Assembly (NCBI RefSeq): GCF_037975245.1 | Contig: NC_092573.1 | Location: forward strand, 19,042,265-19,106,264 | Length of the DNA: 64,000 nt | From: Apostichopus japonicus | Taxonomy: Eukaryota; Echinodermata; Holothuroidea; Aspidochirotida; Stichopodidae | Direction: 5' to 3' | Shown: positions 1 through 31,148 of the stretch, in pieces | How the letters are laid out: each line of letters starts with the position of its first letter | How positions within the stretch are numbered: the stretch's first letter is position 1 | The notes under the pieces: model-generated | What the model saw: the letters and a program-made list of their open reading frames with translations, nothing else | What the model was told of the DNA's origin: nothing | The model's database searches: none | Position numbers and translations under genes: made by a program

Positions 1-474
1 ATTATGGATATTGAAATTTAAAGGAGATGAGAGAAGAAGCAAGTTCAAACAAAAAACCATGTCTTTCCACGATGGGGTCGCTGAAACCTCGTTTGTTACT
101 TTTTCAACAAAGAATTCCAACAGTGTACATCTGTCATTGTACGTTTAAGGAAAACTCTTCTTCAGGTATGAAATTATTTTCAACTATCTGGGTGAACTCG
201 ATTGTCGATTTGCGTTTGTTTATTGAAGCGATAGAAATCCCAATTTCCCTTCCCTTTACATCAACATAATACAGGTCGGAAGCAATGGCAACTATCTCTT
301 TATATACGAGGTTGCAGGGACTTGCAATTTATTGTCCAACGTTTTAGTGTCTCATTTTCTTTACCTATTTTCAGTCATGAAAAGTTGAAGGCTTCCATTT
401 GTTGAGATAAATTTTGTTGCCCTAGCAATATCTGGCGATTCAATGTTTGATATTGAAATAAGAAAGGTTATACT

Positions 475-864
475 CCCCTGGTGATATCACAGGGGTGTCC
501 TAGTTACCCCTCGTGATATCACAAGGGTGTCCTAGCTACCCCTGGTGATATCATAGGGGTATCCTAGTTATCCCTGGTGATATCACAGCTAGGGGTGTCC
601 TAGCTACCCCTGATGATTTCACAGGGGTGTCCTAGCTACCCCTTGGTGATATCACATGGGTGTCCTAGCTACCTGGTGATATCACATGGATGTCCTAGCT
701 ACCCCTGGTGATATCACAGGGGTGTCCTAGCTCCCCTGGTGATATCACATGGGTGTCCTAGCTACCCTTGGTAATATCACAGAGGTGTCCTAGATACCTG
801 GTGATATCACATGGGTGTCCTGGCTACCCCTGGTGATATCACATTGGTGTCCTAGCTACCCCTT
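475..864. repeat. 32-bp minisatellite, about 12 copies, near-palindromic unit
   Basis: Twelve diverged tandem units of about 30-34 bp are visible, each containing a form of GGTGATATCAC followed by GGGGTGTCCTAGCTACC. The core of each unit is close to self-complementary around GATATC, so individual units could extrude as small cruciforms. Units vary by point changes and small deletions, so the array is not recently homogenised. Confidence 0.9.
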
Positions 865-1850
865 GTTTTCTTTGTTTCTTCGTTCTCCCATCTCATTAGA
901 TGCCGACTGTCCTGTGTTCTGTTTGTAACTTAGCATGTTGCAATGCACACAAGAATGTTTGGATTTTATAGTATTCAAACAGATAACAGAGAGGGTGGGG
1001 GATGGGGGTGGGGTGGGTTAGCTTACCAGCCAGTTGAGTAATTTATACACGGAGATATCTTAGGATAACAAGGTATGTCCTATAGCAGGTAAGGTGATCT
1101 TCAATAGCTTTAATACTGATAGATAACTTTGTATTGTTACAGGCCTATAGCAACCAAGTCTTATTTCAATTCTACTGTTTCTCTGTGTGAAATTGTAATA
1201 TCTAAATGTATTCTGCGATTGGAGGGCAATGGTAAATCAATAGCACAATAGCAGTATGCATGTATGGATGTCTGGTCACCTTGTATGACAACAATTAGCT
1301 AAATGCATTCATAGTTAGGGTCTTCTTCTTTTTTTTTAACCTTTGTTAAAATCATTTTTCATTCTGTTTTGGTAAGGTACTGTTTGTGATGGATCATGTC
1401 AATCAGCAATTATATTTATTTATTCCTCCATAATTTATCTATAATTTATCTGAAGTAACTCCAACATTTCGTTTTGAATAGTATTCACCGGAAGTCTCTT
1501 AATACTTCCATGTAGCTTGTTTTCTTACTTTCAGTCAGTAATGGTGCTGTAAATTCATGATCGTACAATGATCGGTGCATGTGCCTGTGATAAACCTATA
1601 GTCTCATTGCATGATTTATCTGGTAAAGCCTCAGAGCTGTTACATTTAACGAATTAATCTAGGCAGATAAGAAAATCATTTTGAATCCCTGGGCAGCCTT
1701 TTATCGCTTTCCAAAGGATTTTTTGGAATTTTCATGATCAAGATTTATGATTCTTCTGTGACTGGGAAGAGTATTTTGAACCGACGACATCATCAGTTTC
1801 TGCTTTGATCATTATATGCTGAGTCATTTTACCTATTGGAAGGAATTTTG

Positions 1851-1939
1851 CTGATATATATATGTATATATAGATATATATATATATATATACATATCTG
1901 GCATACCACTTGCTACACATTAATATTTTTGTAGTTGTA

Positions 1940-2001
<62 letters not shown>

Positions 2002-2164
2002 GATGTATAGATATATATTTATATATATATATATATAGATATATATATAGATATATGTAGATATATATATATAGATATATGTAAATATATATATATATAT
2101 AGATATATATATATTTATATATATAGATAAAGATATATATGTAGATATATGTATAGATATATGT

Positions 2165-2203
<39 letters not shown>

Positions 2204-2206
2204 GTG
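1851..2206. repeat. AT-dinucleotide microsatellite with TAGATA interruptions
   Basis: About 350 bp of nearly pure (TA)n with scattered GATA, GTATA and TTTATA variants, interrupted by about 50 bp of ordinary sequence near 1896-1940. Open frames across it encode only Tyr/Ile repeats and are not genes. Confidence 0.95.
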
Positions 2207-3811
2207 TGTGTAAAACATAATATATAAATATGTATCATCCTTCATAGGAGAGATGTGTTTAAGTTTGTAGTTTACGTTTCCTTGCCAATAGGAAAGTACT
2301 TGTAGCCTGATTTTTTGCCCGGGAAGTGACGTCATGTATTTCATCTGTTTGTCTTATTTCTCTGTGAATTGAAGGTAAAGTCGAGTAATCTAAGTAACCA
2401 CAACAAAAACATGTTACATGTATGTGCTAAAAATACTCAAAGGGTGCATCATTGTTATTTCAAGGACTTGTCATTCTGAGAGACTTCCCCCTCCTCCTTC
2501 CCCCCCCCCCACAAAAAAAATGCAATTGTAGGCAGAACTTCTTCCTGGCACGATCATGTGTAGATTTTTTATTCTTTACCTTGGACAACAAACTATTCCT
2601 GAAATCCACAGTAATTTTTTTTTTTTTTTTTTTTTTTCAAGCACCATAGGGTGATGAAATGAATACATAGCAAATTTTTCCATTGTTGAAATTTTTTAGA
2701 TTCCATTGTAATTTTGAAGTAGTGTGTCTTCCGATGCAATTGTATCTTGCTCACCATTTGTAAGCTTACATGACACCTGCAATGCACTTGCTGGTAAAGT
2801 AAAGCATGGTTACAAACTCAAATTATGTGTTAGTGTGTAATAAGTTTCGGTCCATTCTATTCTTGGTGTTTGGATTTTCAAACATTTTGTCCATCAATAT
2901 TTCATGTGGAGAAAGTGAATAAAGATAAATGGGAAAGGAAGATATCGTGTTGGAAGCAAAGCAATCTTCAGATTTACGATTCTTGGCAACTAGTAGTGTT
3001 GTAATGAGTTCATAGAACCAGAGTCTCTGAAACTCAAAACTGAATCGAACAGGTTTGTGAAGTTTTTCCGATGGAGATCAGACAGTGACAGTGATTGGAG
3101 TCAATGCTGCGACTCCACTCAGTAAAATTACTGGTAATCATTCAACTTGACCTGCAACGAGGAGACTACTCACGATATTAACTTATGCAACTAATATTAT
3201 AATATACTTTGATACTTTATGTTATATATGATATATATGAAAGAAAAATAAATGCACTTGTCTACTAAATCAAGAATATTCCACAATTCCAACAAGTTAC
3301 CAGGTTTGCGCATTATCAAGTTCAAAATTGGCTGTTTTTTGCAGACGATCAAGTTCCTTATATAAACTTATCTAAATTAGGATTGAAGTATTTCAAGTTG
3401 CACCTTAAAGTACAGATGAGATTCTAATTTTGCACCTACAAACTTTGCTTGAATGTACTAATCTCTATATTGGGGTCTAATAAAGTGAAAAAGAAGATTG
3501 TTCGGTTGGTAATGGAAGAAAAAGAGAGAAGGAAATCACGTTTCTCAGGTATCGCATTTTCATCCACACATAGTTGGCAACAGAAAGGTGTCTTCTTGTA
3601 TCCATCAGTCATAAAAAATAGTGTTCATTCATACTTAGTAAAGATTCCTAAATCCTATTGGTCCATTCAGGTCAGCTGACCATGGATAATCCTGTGAGTA
3701 ACGCACGGTAAAATTACGGGGCATCACTTTAATAAATCTTTGGTTATATGTAACCAAAAATGATTTGTTTTATGATTTTTCCCCCACACAAATGGTAGTG
3801 TATGAATGAAC

Positions 3812-3977
3812 GGGGTTAATCAACGGTCTAGCGTGCGTTACTCACATGATTAATGCACTCCGGGTGTTAATGCTATCGCTGGATGCACTCGGGCTCCGCC
3901 CTCGTGCATCGCTTGCATTATCCCCCGATCGTGCATTAATCCTGTGAGTAACGCACGCTAGACCGTTGATTAACCCC
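3812..3977. mobile_element. fold-back (MITE-like) element of about 166 bp
   Basis: The outer 47 bases on each side, beginning GGGGTTAATCAACGGTCTAG, are reverse complements with one mismatch (atgatt against aggatt). The inside continues as an imperfect hairpin through GATGCACTCGGG and CCCTCGTGCATC, with a tip around GCTCC. The whole element can fold into one long stem. Part of an arm (CCTGTGAGTAACGCACG) also occurs alone at about 3691-3707, suggesting an older or truncated copy next to it. No coding capacity. I infer a non-autonomous transposable element. Confidence 0.75.
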
Positions 3978-5757
3978 TTATATATCTCAATGAGGAGTTA
4001 CCGTACTTTGTGGATGTTCATACTGATATCTTGAAAAAGTTCTCGATTTCAATTTCAATTTGCCAACAAATTAAGATCTTTCTTTAATACTAAGTCATAG
4101 CTGCCCCCTCCCCCTCACTCTAATAGGAACCTTTATAGTATTTTTGGCCGGGAGACAAGTAGAGGCAGGTTGAGACAGGTAGATGCTGAAATTAGTACTC
4201 CCAGAAATTAAGAAAACATTGATCAGTTAAAATTACGGAATGCACAAATAAGATAACATGCTTACTTCTTTCACTTTGTACCTTGTTTTGAGTTTTAATG
4301 CCCAAAGAAGAGCAGATATGGGGGCCCCTGGGCTTCCGCCATAAATCTGCCTCTGAGTTACTTCGTACTAGATGATATTTCTAGGTACAGAAATTCTGTT
4401 TGCAAAAAGCTGTTGTGATTTTTGTAATCAGAATTTCTAATTTACATGGCTAACAATAAACATGACAGTTTCTACATTGTTTTACCAAACACTGCTCATA
4501 TGAAATGTTATTTTTGAATCCTCCGGTGAAGGTTATTTTGAAGGTTGCTGTTTTGAATTCCTGCACTGGAAGTTGTCATAAATTCAGAAACAGTGTCACT
4601 TGTTGTCCCATTAATTGATCCCGGTTGCCTCCTAAATAGTTATGGCCTGTTGATTATTTTCCCCCTTCAAAAGTAAGAACAACAACCATCATCATTGTCA
4701 TCATCATCATAATAAACTAATCTCCATTACTAAAAGATAGTCCGATTTCTTTCTCAACTTTGTTGGGTGTTATACTCAGTTTTGCAAGACAAAATTCACC
4801 TTTCCTTAGTTGCTGCATTATCATGTAGTACATGTCCAACATTCAGAAAAAATGTTGTCACCCTTTTGGCAAACTTAACTTGGAGGAAGTTCTAGTCTAG
4901 TGTCCTTCTCTTGGTAAATGATCAATAACTGGTTTTGCTGGAACAAAGTCTGGTTGATGTTTTAAAACTTGAGATGTAATGTTGCAAGTCTAATGTTAGT
5001 ACACACATATATCTATTCCTAATCGTCTCGTCTGTAATGATTTTTGCATGTCAGTGCAAAGGTGCCTATGGGGTTTTGTTTTTTTCTTTCTTTCTTCTTC
5101 GATTCAAGAGTTATTTTAGATGTATTTATATATTTTATCCATTTATTGTAATATTAATAGTTTTTATCCTTAATTCTTTTGCATATTGGATACATAAAGA
5201 GTACTATTATCTTTCTTTCCGTGTGGAATCTGCTCAACTATAGGAGCAGATGATCATTCTGTATAAACTTGCACTTTGAGACAATGTCAACAAGTAAATA
5301 CTGGAAATAAAGTTTATCGCCTCAAGTTTCCTCTCTTCTGGTTCAAATCTATAATGATTTTACTCTCCAACAAACGACAAGAAATCCTGGTTCATTCCCT
5401 AAATTTTAGTGCCATGAAAATTTTGTTGCGTATGATCCAAACACAAGTGCCTCTTATCTTGAGGATCTTGTTTGATAAAATTCAGGGTACAAACCAAACT
5501 TTGGCTTTTACAGTACTTCTGTCGATCCAAATAGAATTAAGCAGTATTGTGAAATAGTGAAACTTCTGGTCTTTAGAAAATATCAAGTATGTCCATGTTT
5601 GAAATGGCTAAATGTAACCCTTATTGTAGATATTATATTTCAGGTCCTCAGGGGAGATGAGCTTTACTCTAACCGAGTATACCCTTTAATGTTAAATAAA
5701 TAAATTGTTGAATATTTAGGCAATCCAGTGATCAAGGTCACCTTGTGGAACTTTCGT

Positions 5758-6126
5758 TTTAAAGGCATTGAAGACTCGCCTCAAACCGCGTGCGGCCATC
5801 TGAAAAAGTTAACTTTCTGTTGCTTGCAAGTGACGTTTTCTTTGTGTCGCTACAAAATGCAGACAGTAATGAAACGTGATACTTTGTTATCTTTAGCTGG
5901 ACCTGAGATGTCCATCGCTGTATCGTTAGTATACTGTGCTGTGGGTATTGACCGCAGCTGTATGTAGTGACTGTACACTAGTGTCTAATTACCGATGGTA
6001 GCAAGCTGTGTGTGTATATTTTCTGGGATCGATGGTGGTGTCTAACACTTCTGTTACCTCATTTGAAACTAGGTCAGATTACCGGCATTAGACGTTTCTA
6101 TTTGCGCGAGTCTTCACACCCTTTAA
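5758..6126. mobile_element. MITE-like element with terminal inverted repeats
   Basis: The left end (TTTAAAGGCATTGAAGACTCGC, here split as TTTAAAGG then CATTGAAGACTCGC) matches the reverse complement of the right end (CTTAAAGGG then TGTGAAGACTCGCG), giving imperfect inverted ends of about 25 bp around a 369-bp body. The body has no transposase. The TTTAAAGG-type ends suggest a TTAA-preferring element, but I cannot see a certain target duplication. Confidence 0.55.
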
Positions 6127-7510
6127 GAATAGTTCATAAATATGGATTCCTGCATCCTCCCATCCACATTTCGGACCAATTTGTCAACTAATCTCACGTC
6201 ACTCTTTAAGGATTTGTGACAGCATGAGCAGAATGAATATCCTGTATGAGTATGACACCTAGCTGCTGCATCATATGTTCATAACACCTCAATGTGTGGC
6301 TCATTGGTTGTTGTCTGAAACTATGGCAATTCCTTGCAGTCACTTCATTATTTTGTGGTAGAGTGGAGGAGGGATGGTCAAATAAGGTCACCAGATAGCA
6401 TATTTATTTCAAGGTCATCGGAAGAGTGCTTAAATTTAGCATGCAAAAGTACTTCTCTGGATGTTATGAACCTCCCAATTTATTCTCAGACTTTAAAGGA
6501 ATAAAAACTTAACACCATACAATGTCATTGATATCGAAAAACTTGGAATTTTAAACATGAGCGATCATTATTTGACTTCCTTACATATCTGGGGAAATAC
6601 TGATAACCCTTGTATGGATATGATTTGACAACTAAAACTGCTAGATAACCGTAAACATGGTCACAACACTTTAACCTTATGGCATACCTTAAGGTTTTCC
6701 CTTCACACTTATGGAATATATATTTCCAATTTTCCATACACTTTGGCACATAACTGTACCACCTATATTTTTTCTTTGGTTTAAAGGAACTAGGTTCAGT
6801 TTTAGTATTTTGAACATTTCAGAAACAGAAATAGGTACTGCTTGACAACACGAAGGTCAACCAGTGGAGTTTCTTTTCACACTTTTGGTTGCATAGGTTT
6901 CAGTTACAGTGGTCTGATACTGTATCCAGTGAAAAATTTGCCATCGTAAATTGGCTCAGACTGTGTTATATACTGAGAGAGCCTATCAGAGATCATACTT
7001 CCAATCAGTTCAAAGGCTTTCATTATGTATAAATCCTAGCAATAACAACTCGCCATCATTACCTTGTGAACACTAGACCAGAGTTTCAGCTTCCTGTATT
7101 AAGTACTCACTTCACAGAGTTGTTGAATATTCATGTTGCTCTGACCAATCTTGCTGGCAGGTAATTCTCTGTTCAGTCTATTTCTTGGCACTGATCATTC
7201 TCCTTTTCATAAATATGGTGGGATGGGGAGCCAGGTAAGGACCTGGGGTCAAGCCCCTCTCCCTGTAGTCTTCATTTTTTTCTTTAATTATATATGGAAT
7301 TGAGAATACACTTTTCTTCTTCCCAAATATTCCTGAGCACTGCCCCACCACCCCCCCAAGGACCCACCCCCCCCATGGACCCTATTCAATTGTACTTCTG
7401 TCCAACTATAGTTCTTTGTTCATCTTCTTTATAAGTATGTTTCTATTTAAACAATAGAATACAGGAAGAGAAGACAAAAGAGATTTGATTTTCTTTTTTC
7501 TTTAACTGGT

Positions 7511-7516
7511 TTTAAT
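7511..7516 (-). terminator. RPL36: probable RPL36 poly(A) signal (ATTAAA variant)
   Basis: The minus strand reads ATTAAA 43-48 nt after the RPL36 stop codon. A 3' UTR this short is typical of ribosomal-protein mRNAs. It is the only near-consensus signal immediately downstream. Confidence 0.55.
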
Positions 7517-7558
7517 TCTGTGAAGCTATGATTACAGGTATGTTAAGAACAATCATGT

Positions 7559-9728
7559 TTACTTAGCAGCAGCGGCTGCAGCTTGAGCCTGGGCTTGGGC
7601 TGCCTTTCTTTGAGCGGCCAGAACACCGACCATCTCTTCCCTCTTCTTCTTGCCTCTGGTCAAGGTACCCAGCTACATGAGAGAGAGAAAAAAGACATTT
7701 GATGATAAGACATTCATGTTCATAAAAGTCTACTGGCAGAAAAATGCCTGTAACATTTATTTTTACTGGCAAAAAGCAGTATTTAGCAAATAAATAGCCT
7801 GAATTTTGAGGCCGACAACAATGGACTTGTCAATGTGTTACAGCTTTCGTTTTGTCGCTGTTTTCACATAATTGCACATCGACAAGACCTTGACGTTTGC
7901 TTTAGAGCAAAGAAGATCTTTCTAAAGCCTGAATCAAAATAAAATAAGATAAGAAGCAATGACAGTCTGAGTTTAATCGGTCCTGGTGACACTACTTGGT
8001 AGCGAGAGACCGTTAAAGAGTTTCTTTTGGTTAGCCAAACCGGTGCAACTTGCTTTACTTCTCTAAGAAGAACCTACTTCAGCACAAGCCTTGCACAGTG
8101 CATAAAACATGTTTATTTAATATTTCCTTCTAAGACATCTCTTATCAAACAAGTAGAAGGCAACTCTTATTTATGCAACATCTTGAAATAAAATGGAATG
8201 CTAGCAACATAATCCTCTGCAATAAACCATTCATAAAATAACAAGTTAAATCCAGGAGCGACAAGAGCTAGGGTCGGCTCCCCCCCTCCGGAGAAAGCAT
8301 TTATCTCTGTCCCCCCTATTCGCTTTCCATGTTGCAACTTTTCCCGGCCTTGCTGTAACCACACAAGCCTAAACATAAAAAGCACTAATAGCTCCCTAAA
8401 TGAAACAACACTTACCCTCTTCTTGCAAAACCTAAGGGCTTTCTTGTCTTTGCTGATCTTTAACAATTCCATGCACCTCCTCTCATACGGTGAGAATCCG
8501 ACCACCTCTCTGACAAGATCACGCACAAACTTGTTACGCTTGTTTATCTGAGGGCAGAATAATCGAACAGTGAAATTTACTTTATTATCTGCAACACCAA
8601 AACTCATAACTGTATTTCATTATTTCCCTTTCAAGACTGATATGAAGTTCTAAACTAAGAAATCCTCAAAGCCAGCAAGATGATTAGGGGACTGTAGGAA
8701 CATGATTTTAAGTTTTTAAATCTTCAGACAAAGATACATTAATTCCTCCAGATACCAAACCAGTCAATAGATAAAACAAGTGACCTGTTCAGTACTTGAA
8801 AGCCAGACAAGGTTAGCAAAAGTTTGTAACTGGTGTTTATTATACTGGCCCTGGAAGTAAGCCCTAAGAGGTTTCATGATTGCTAAGATGCATATTTTTG
8901 AAGCTTTACCAAGGTTTGGGTTTGCTCAGTTGGGTGCTTACTGTTTAACCTGCTAATGCTGATAAAATAGAATTCATTTGTTAACACAAAAACTTTTTGA
9001 CCCAGATGGAGAATTTTTCTAAACGCAGATGTTATTGTAACACCCTCTCCCGAGAGAATACAATCAATTGCTCTACCCATTTTTCTTGTTGCAATTTACT
9101 TTCATATTGCAAAAAGAACAGTAAATAGGAGAAACCAAAGTCAACAAATGATGGTTTGAAGCTCTATCATTGTTTTTTTCCAGTATTTGCAATTCAAATT
9201 TTGACCAGTTTCCAATCCAAGCTTACCTGGAAGGTAGGCTCTTTTTTCATTTCTTAGCTTAAAGCTGTTTGTTTTTCCTTCCTTCCTTTTAGTTTTTGTC
9301 TTTCCATTGTCCCATTTTTGTTTATGCTGAGCGGTCACATGCATGATTTTGGGACAAGCCAAATAACTTGCGGAAAGCTCATTTCCAAAAGCAATTCAAT
9401 TTCTACCTTTAGCTCTAGACAAGCTAACTCTGAAGCTTTTAACAACTACTTCAGATTGGGAAACCATCAAAATTTGGACAAAAACCTCACCAATATTTTA
9501 GTCAGTCAGGGCTGCAACCCAAACACAGTGAGACACTAGAAAGTTAGGTTAACGTGAGCCACCCAGATTTTCTGAAGTTGCCTTGCATGAAACCACTACA
9601 AAGAGTTGAAATGATATAGCTTATCTGACAAACTAACAACTCACCCCTTGTCGGCCTTTCTTGGTTTCAATCTTTGTGACTCTGTGGCCTTTCTCAAGGC
9701 CCACACACATCTCATGTTTGATAGCCAT
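7559..9728 (-). CDS. RPL36: 60S ribosomal protein L36 (eL36), 3 coding exons
   Basis: Structural protein of the large cytosolic ribosomal subunit. Coding exons in transcript order are 9645-9728, 8416-8547 and 7559-7672 (84, 132 and 114 nt, all joined at phase 0), giving 109 aa; human L36 has 105. Exon 1 reads [19 protein letters not shown], matching the family's VGLNKGHKVTK start. Exon 2 holds the diagnostic [19 protein letters not shown] and [15 protein letters not shown]. Exon 3 carries the basic GKKKREEM and an unusually Ala/Gln-rich tail ending in AAAAAAK. An acceptor (TTTTGACAG) lies one base before the ATG, so a non-coding first exon is expected; the candidate ends at 11371. BLM diverges from the same promoter region. 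An intron segment near 7978-8110 may be a structured RNA. Identification is secure; the exact tail is read directly. Confidence 0.96.
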
Positions 9729-11370
9729 TCTGTCAAAATAAGTATAACATCATTACTCCCAATCTTTTCGATAAGTTCTGTGCTCTTGCTCGTTTGCTTA
9801 ATTGGGCCAAGCCTTGGCCTACCTGAAATTTCATTTTACACAAACAGCCATGTTGTTGGTCACTTTGTGAGTTAAGCAAATAAAAAGTGGCACTTTTGTC
9901 AGTAATAGAAACAAGTGACCAAGTTTAAGCAGCCTATTTCCATTGGCCTACTGATTAGATCAATGGATTGAGTCATACCATAATAAACATCTTATCCATT
10001 AATGTCTCCTTAATAGAACTGGAAAAGAGTAATGAAATTGATGGCTATAAGTAGAATGAGAGTTGTTCTGTGTTATACTGTTGCAATGATAAACATTGTA
10101 GTTGCAGTGTTTCAAAATCACATTCTCAAACAACTGAAATCTGCAAAAAGCCTTGGCGAAAATGGCTACAGTTGCTACATTATGTAGCACTCTTATGGAT
10201 TATTTCACCCTTTCACCCAATTATACAGTAAAATTCAATGCATGCACGCAGCTAGGGAAACTTCCCCTTGCTTAATGCAGTTTGACTCTGGAACTTCACA
10301 CATTCAAAATAGCCTATAATTCATTCCATTTCTGGCGTATCTGATCAAACCACACAATGAAATCACTTATTTTTCTAATACTAGGCCTGATCCTACACAT
10401 TGTTGAAGGCCAAAACTAACTTAAATACAGTGCAACATCAGTGATATGCATCCAGCACTTAGGCTCAGTCATAGTACCACAAACTTGGGAAGTTAGGTAG
10501 GCCTAAGTTATACATTAGCCTACCATCCTAGGCTACAAATACATATAGGGATAGGCTAGGGTAAGATTTCTAGCCTAGAGAAAATAAACTCCTTCATCAT
10601 ATAAGTAAATGAATAATGAAGCAAACGAAAATATATATACTTACTGCAGACTACTGACCCTAGCCCATGTTATGCCTATCGAACTTAAAAGTGTTAATGC
10701 CACATTAACACTAGGCTTGCACTTAGACTATGCAATTCTACATAACATGAATGTTTAAACTCAGATGAGATAGGCAGATCTACAAGCAACGATGGTAAAT
10801 TTGATTTTGAGTGTGTATTTGTGCCTTGGATATTCAAGTAACTGGTCCTGTCCATCTCTAGCATTAGGGATAGGCCTAGGCTATGGCTTAGTTACACAGA
10901 TACATCGCATTCCTATTCGCGAAACTAGTCCCATCAGTAGTCAGTGAAAATAAAATTATATGAAGGTGTGAAACATTGAAATCTCACAACATTTTCACAC
11001 CAAATATATACAAATAATTCGGATATTGAAAGACTGAGCACTTTGTGTCGTGATTTTTTCATTTCGTGAGTGGATGTTCTCTAGGAGACAAGATTCAGGG
11101 GGATATTTTCCCTGCCTTATTATACTCGATTACTTACTTCAAACAGAACAGTGAAAAAGACCACACAATAAGAAAATTTCTTATAATTAATAATATACTC
11201 AATTAAATGTGAAAACCAAAAGTACAAAAATTAAAAAAAATAATATTCAAGTCTATGTAGGCAAGTTTAATTTTTTTATGTTGGCATATTTTGTTTTTTT
11301 CTTTTCCTTTTATCACGATTTAGACATTGAAAGCATATCCTATCGTGTAAATTTGCGTAGCCTAACTCAC

Positions 11371-11597
11371 TTCTTTGGCCGTCTGGCAGCTAACTAGTAA
11401 CTGTGAAGGTTCAATATTAGGGCATGACCTCTACGATTGTGCTAAGCGGTAAATGCAAAATCAACATTGCTAGACCTCGTCGACGTAAATTGTTCTGTTT
11501 AACAATAATAACCCATACCCAGTGTTAAATATTGTTCCATTCAACATTGATATCAGTGCGATGTTAAATGCAAATGTGAGAAGGAAGATAACGGAAA
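11371..11597. promoter_or_regulatory. shared divergent promoter of RPL36 (-) and BLM (+), with RPL36 5' UTR exon
   Basis: On the minus strand a donor (GAA then GTGAGT, boundary 11371/11370) follows CTGCCAGACGGCCAAAGAA, a plausible 5' UTR exon for RPL36, whose coding exon 1 has an acceptor just before its ATG. A pyrimidine start CCTTC at 11409-11405 could be a TOP-like initiation site; this is weak. BLM begins at the ATG at 11598. The two transcripts would therefore start within roughly 190 bp of each other. No TATA box sits at an obvious place. The sequence supports the splice site; the transcription starts are inferred. Confidence 0.5.
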
Positions 11598-30723
<19,126 letters not shown>

Positions 30724-31142
30724 GGAAATTTGACTGAAGCTGGCCGGCCGACCAGAGAAGCTACGTCTGGCAGTTGAAGCGAGTGAAGTCAAAAATCCGT
30801 TACAACTTAAGCCTGGAAAGAAGAAAGCTATTTTGATGGATTCCACTTTTATTAAATATCAAAATTGTTTGCTTTCAATCCACGAAGTTGTCAACCTCAA
30901 CTCTCCCCACCCCAAACAACTAAGACTGGCTTATAAGAAACACTAGCATTTTTTTTAGGTTACAGTTGAAAGTGTATCATAAAATAAGTACTATCTCTCT
31001 GTCAGCATATGTGTGTATTTTCAGACAGGGACTAAATTATTCTCTTGACATAAACTACAGAAAAGTACTAAAGCTAAATGTAATTTTCTTTTTTTTTTTT
31101 CATTTTAAAGGAAAAAACAATATTTTGTAAACATGTTGCTTC

Positions 31143-31148
31143 AATAAA
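31143..31148 (+). terminator. BLM: probable BLM poly(A) signal AATAAA
   Basis: Canonical AATAAA about 420 nt after the BLM stop codon, followed within 40 nt by T-rich sequence with TTTGTTTTAAT. It is the best-placed signal downstream of the coding region. Confidence 0.6.

Larger units (their letters stand above)
1..7510. other. gene-poor, repeat-rich left flank
   Basis: I find no convincing protein-coding exon here. The open frames are short, lack recognisable domains, and mostly fall in low-complexity DNA. The stretch holds a 32-bp minisatellite, an AT microsatellite, a fold-back element and a MITE-like element, each listed separately. Elsewhere the sequence is AT-rich with homopolymer runs (for example 2500-2520 and 2612-2638) and shows no structure I can name. 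It lies downstream of the RPL36 3' end. Confidence 0.6.

Noticed and set aside
475-864. CRISPR-like array
   Set aside because: The units are contiguous tandem repeats with no unique spacers, in a eukaryotic genome with introns.
1825-2310. Inverted CCTTCCAATAGG-like sequences flanking the AT repeat, as transposon ends
   Set aside because: Only about 12 bases match convincingly; not enough to define terminal repeats.
2327-2334. Perfect CRE site TGACGTCA
   Set aside because: Isolated, with no nearby promoter or gene start; expected by chance at this length scale.
1738-2344. Minus-strand Tyr/Ile-rich open frames of 143-166 codons
   Set aside because: They are a translated TA microsatellite.
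5276-5967. Two open frames of 79 and 93 codons as possible genes
   Set aside because: No domain, no conserved motif, no splice context; the second lies inside the MITE-like element.
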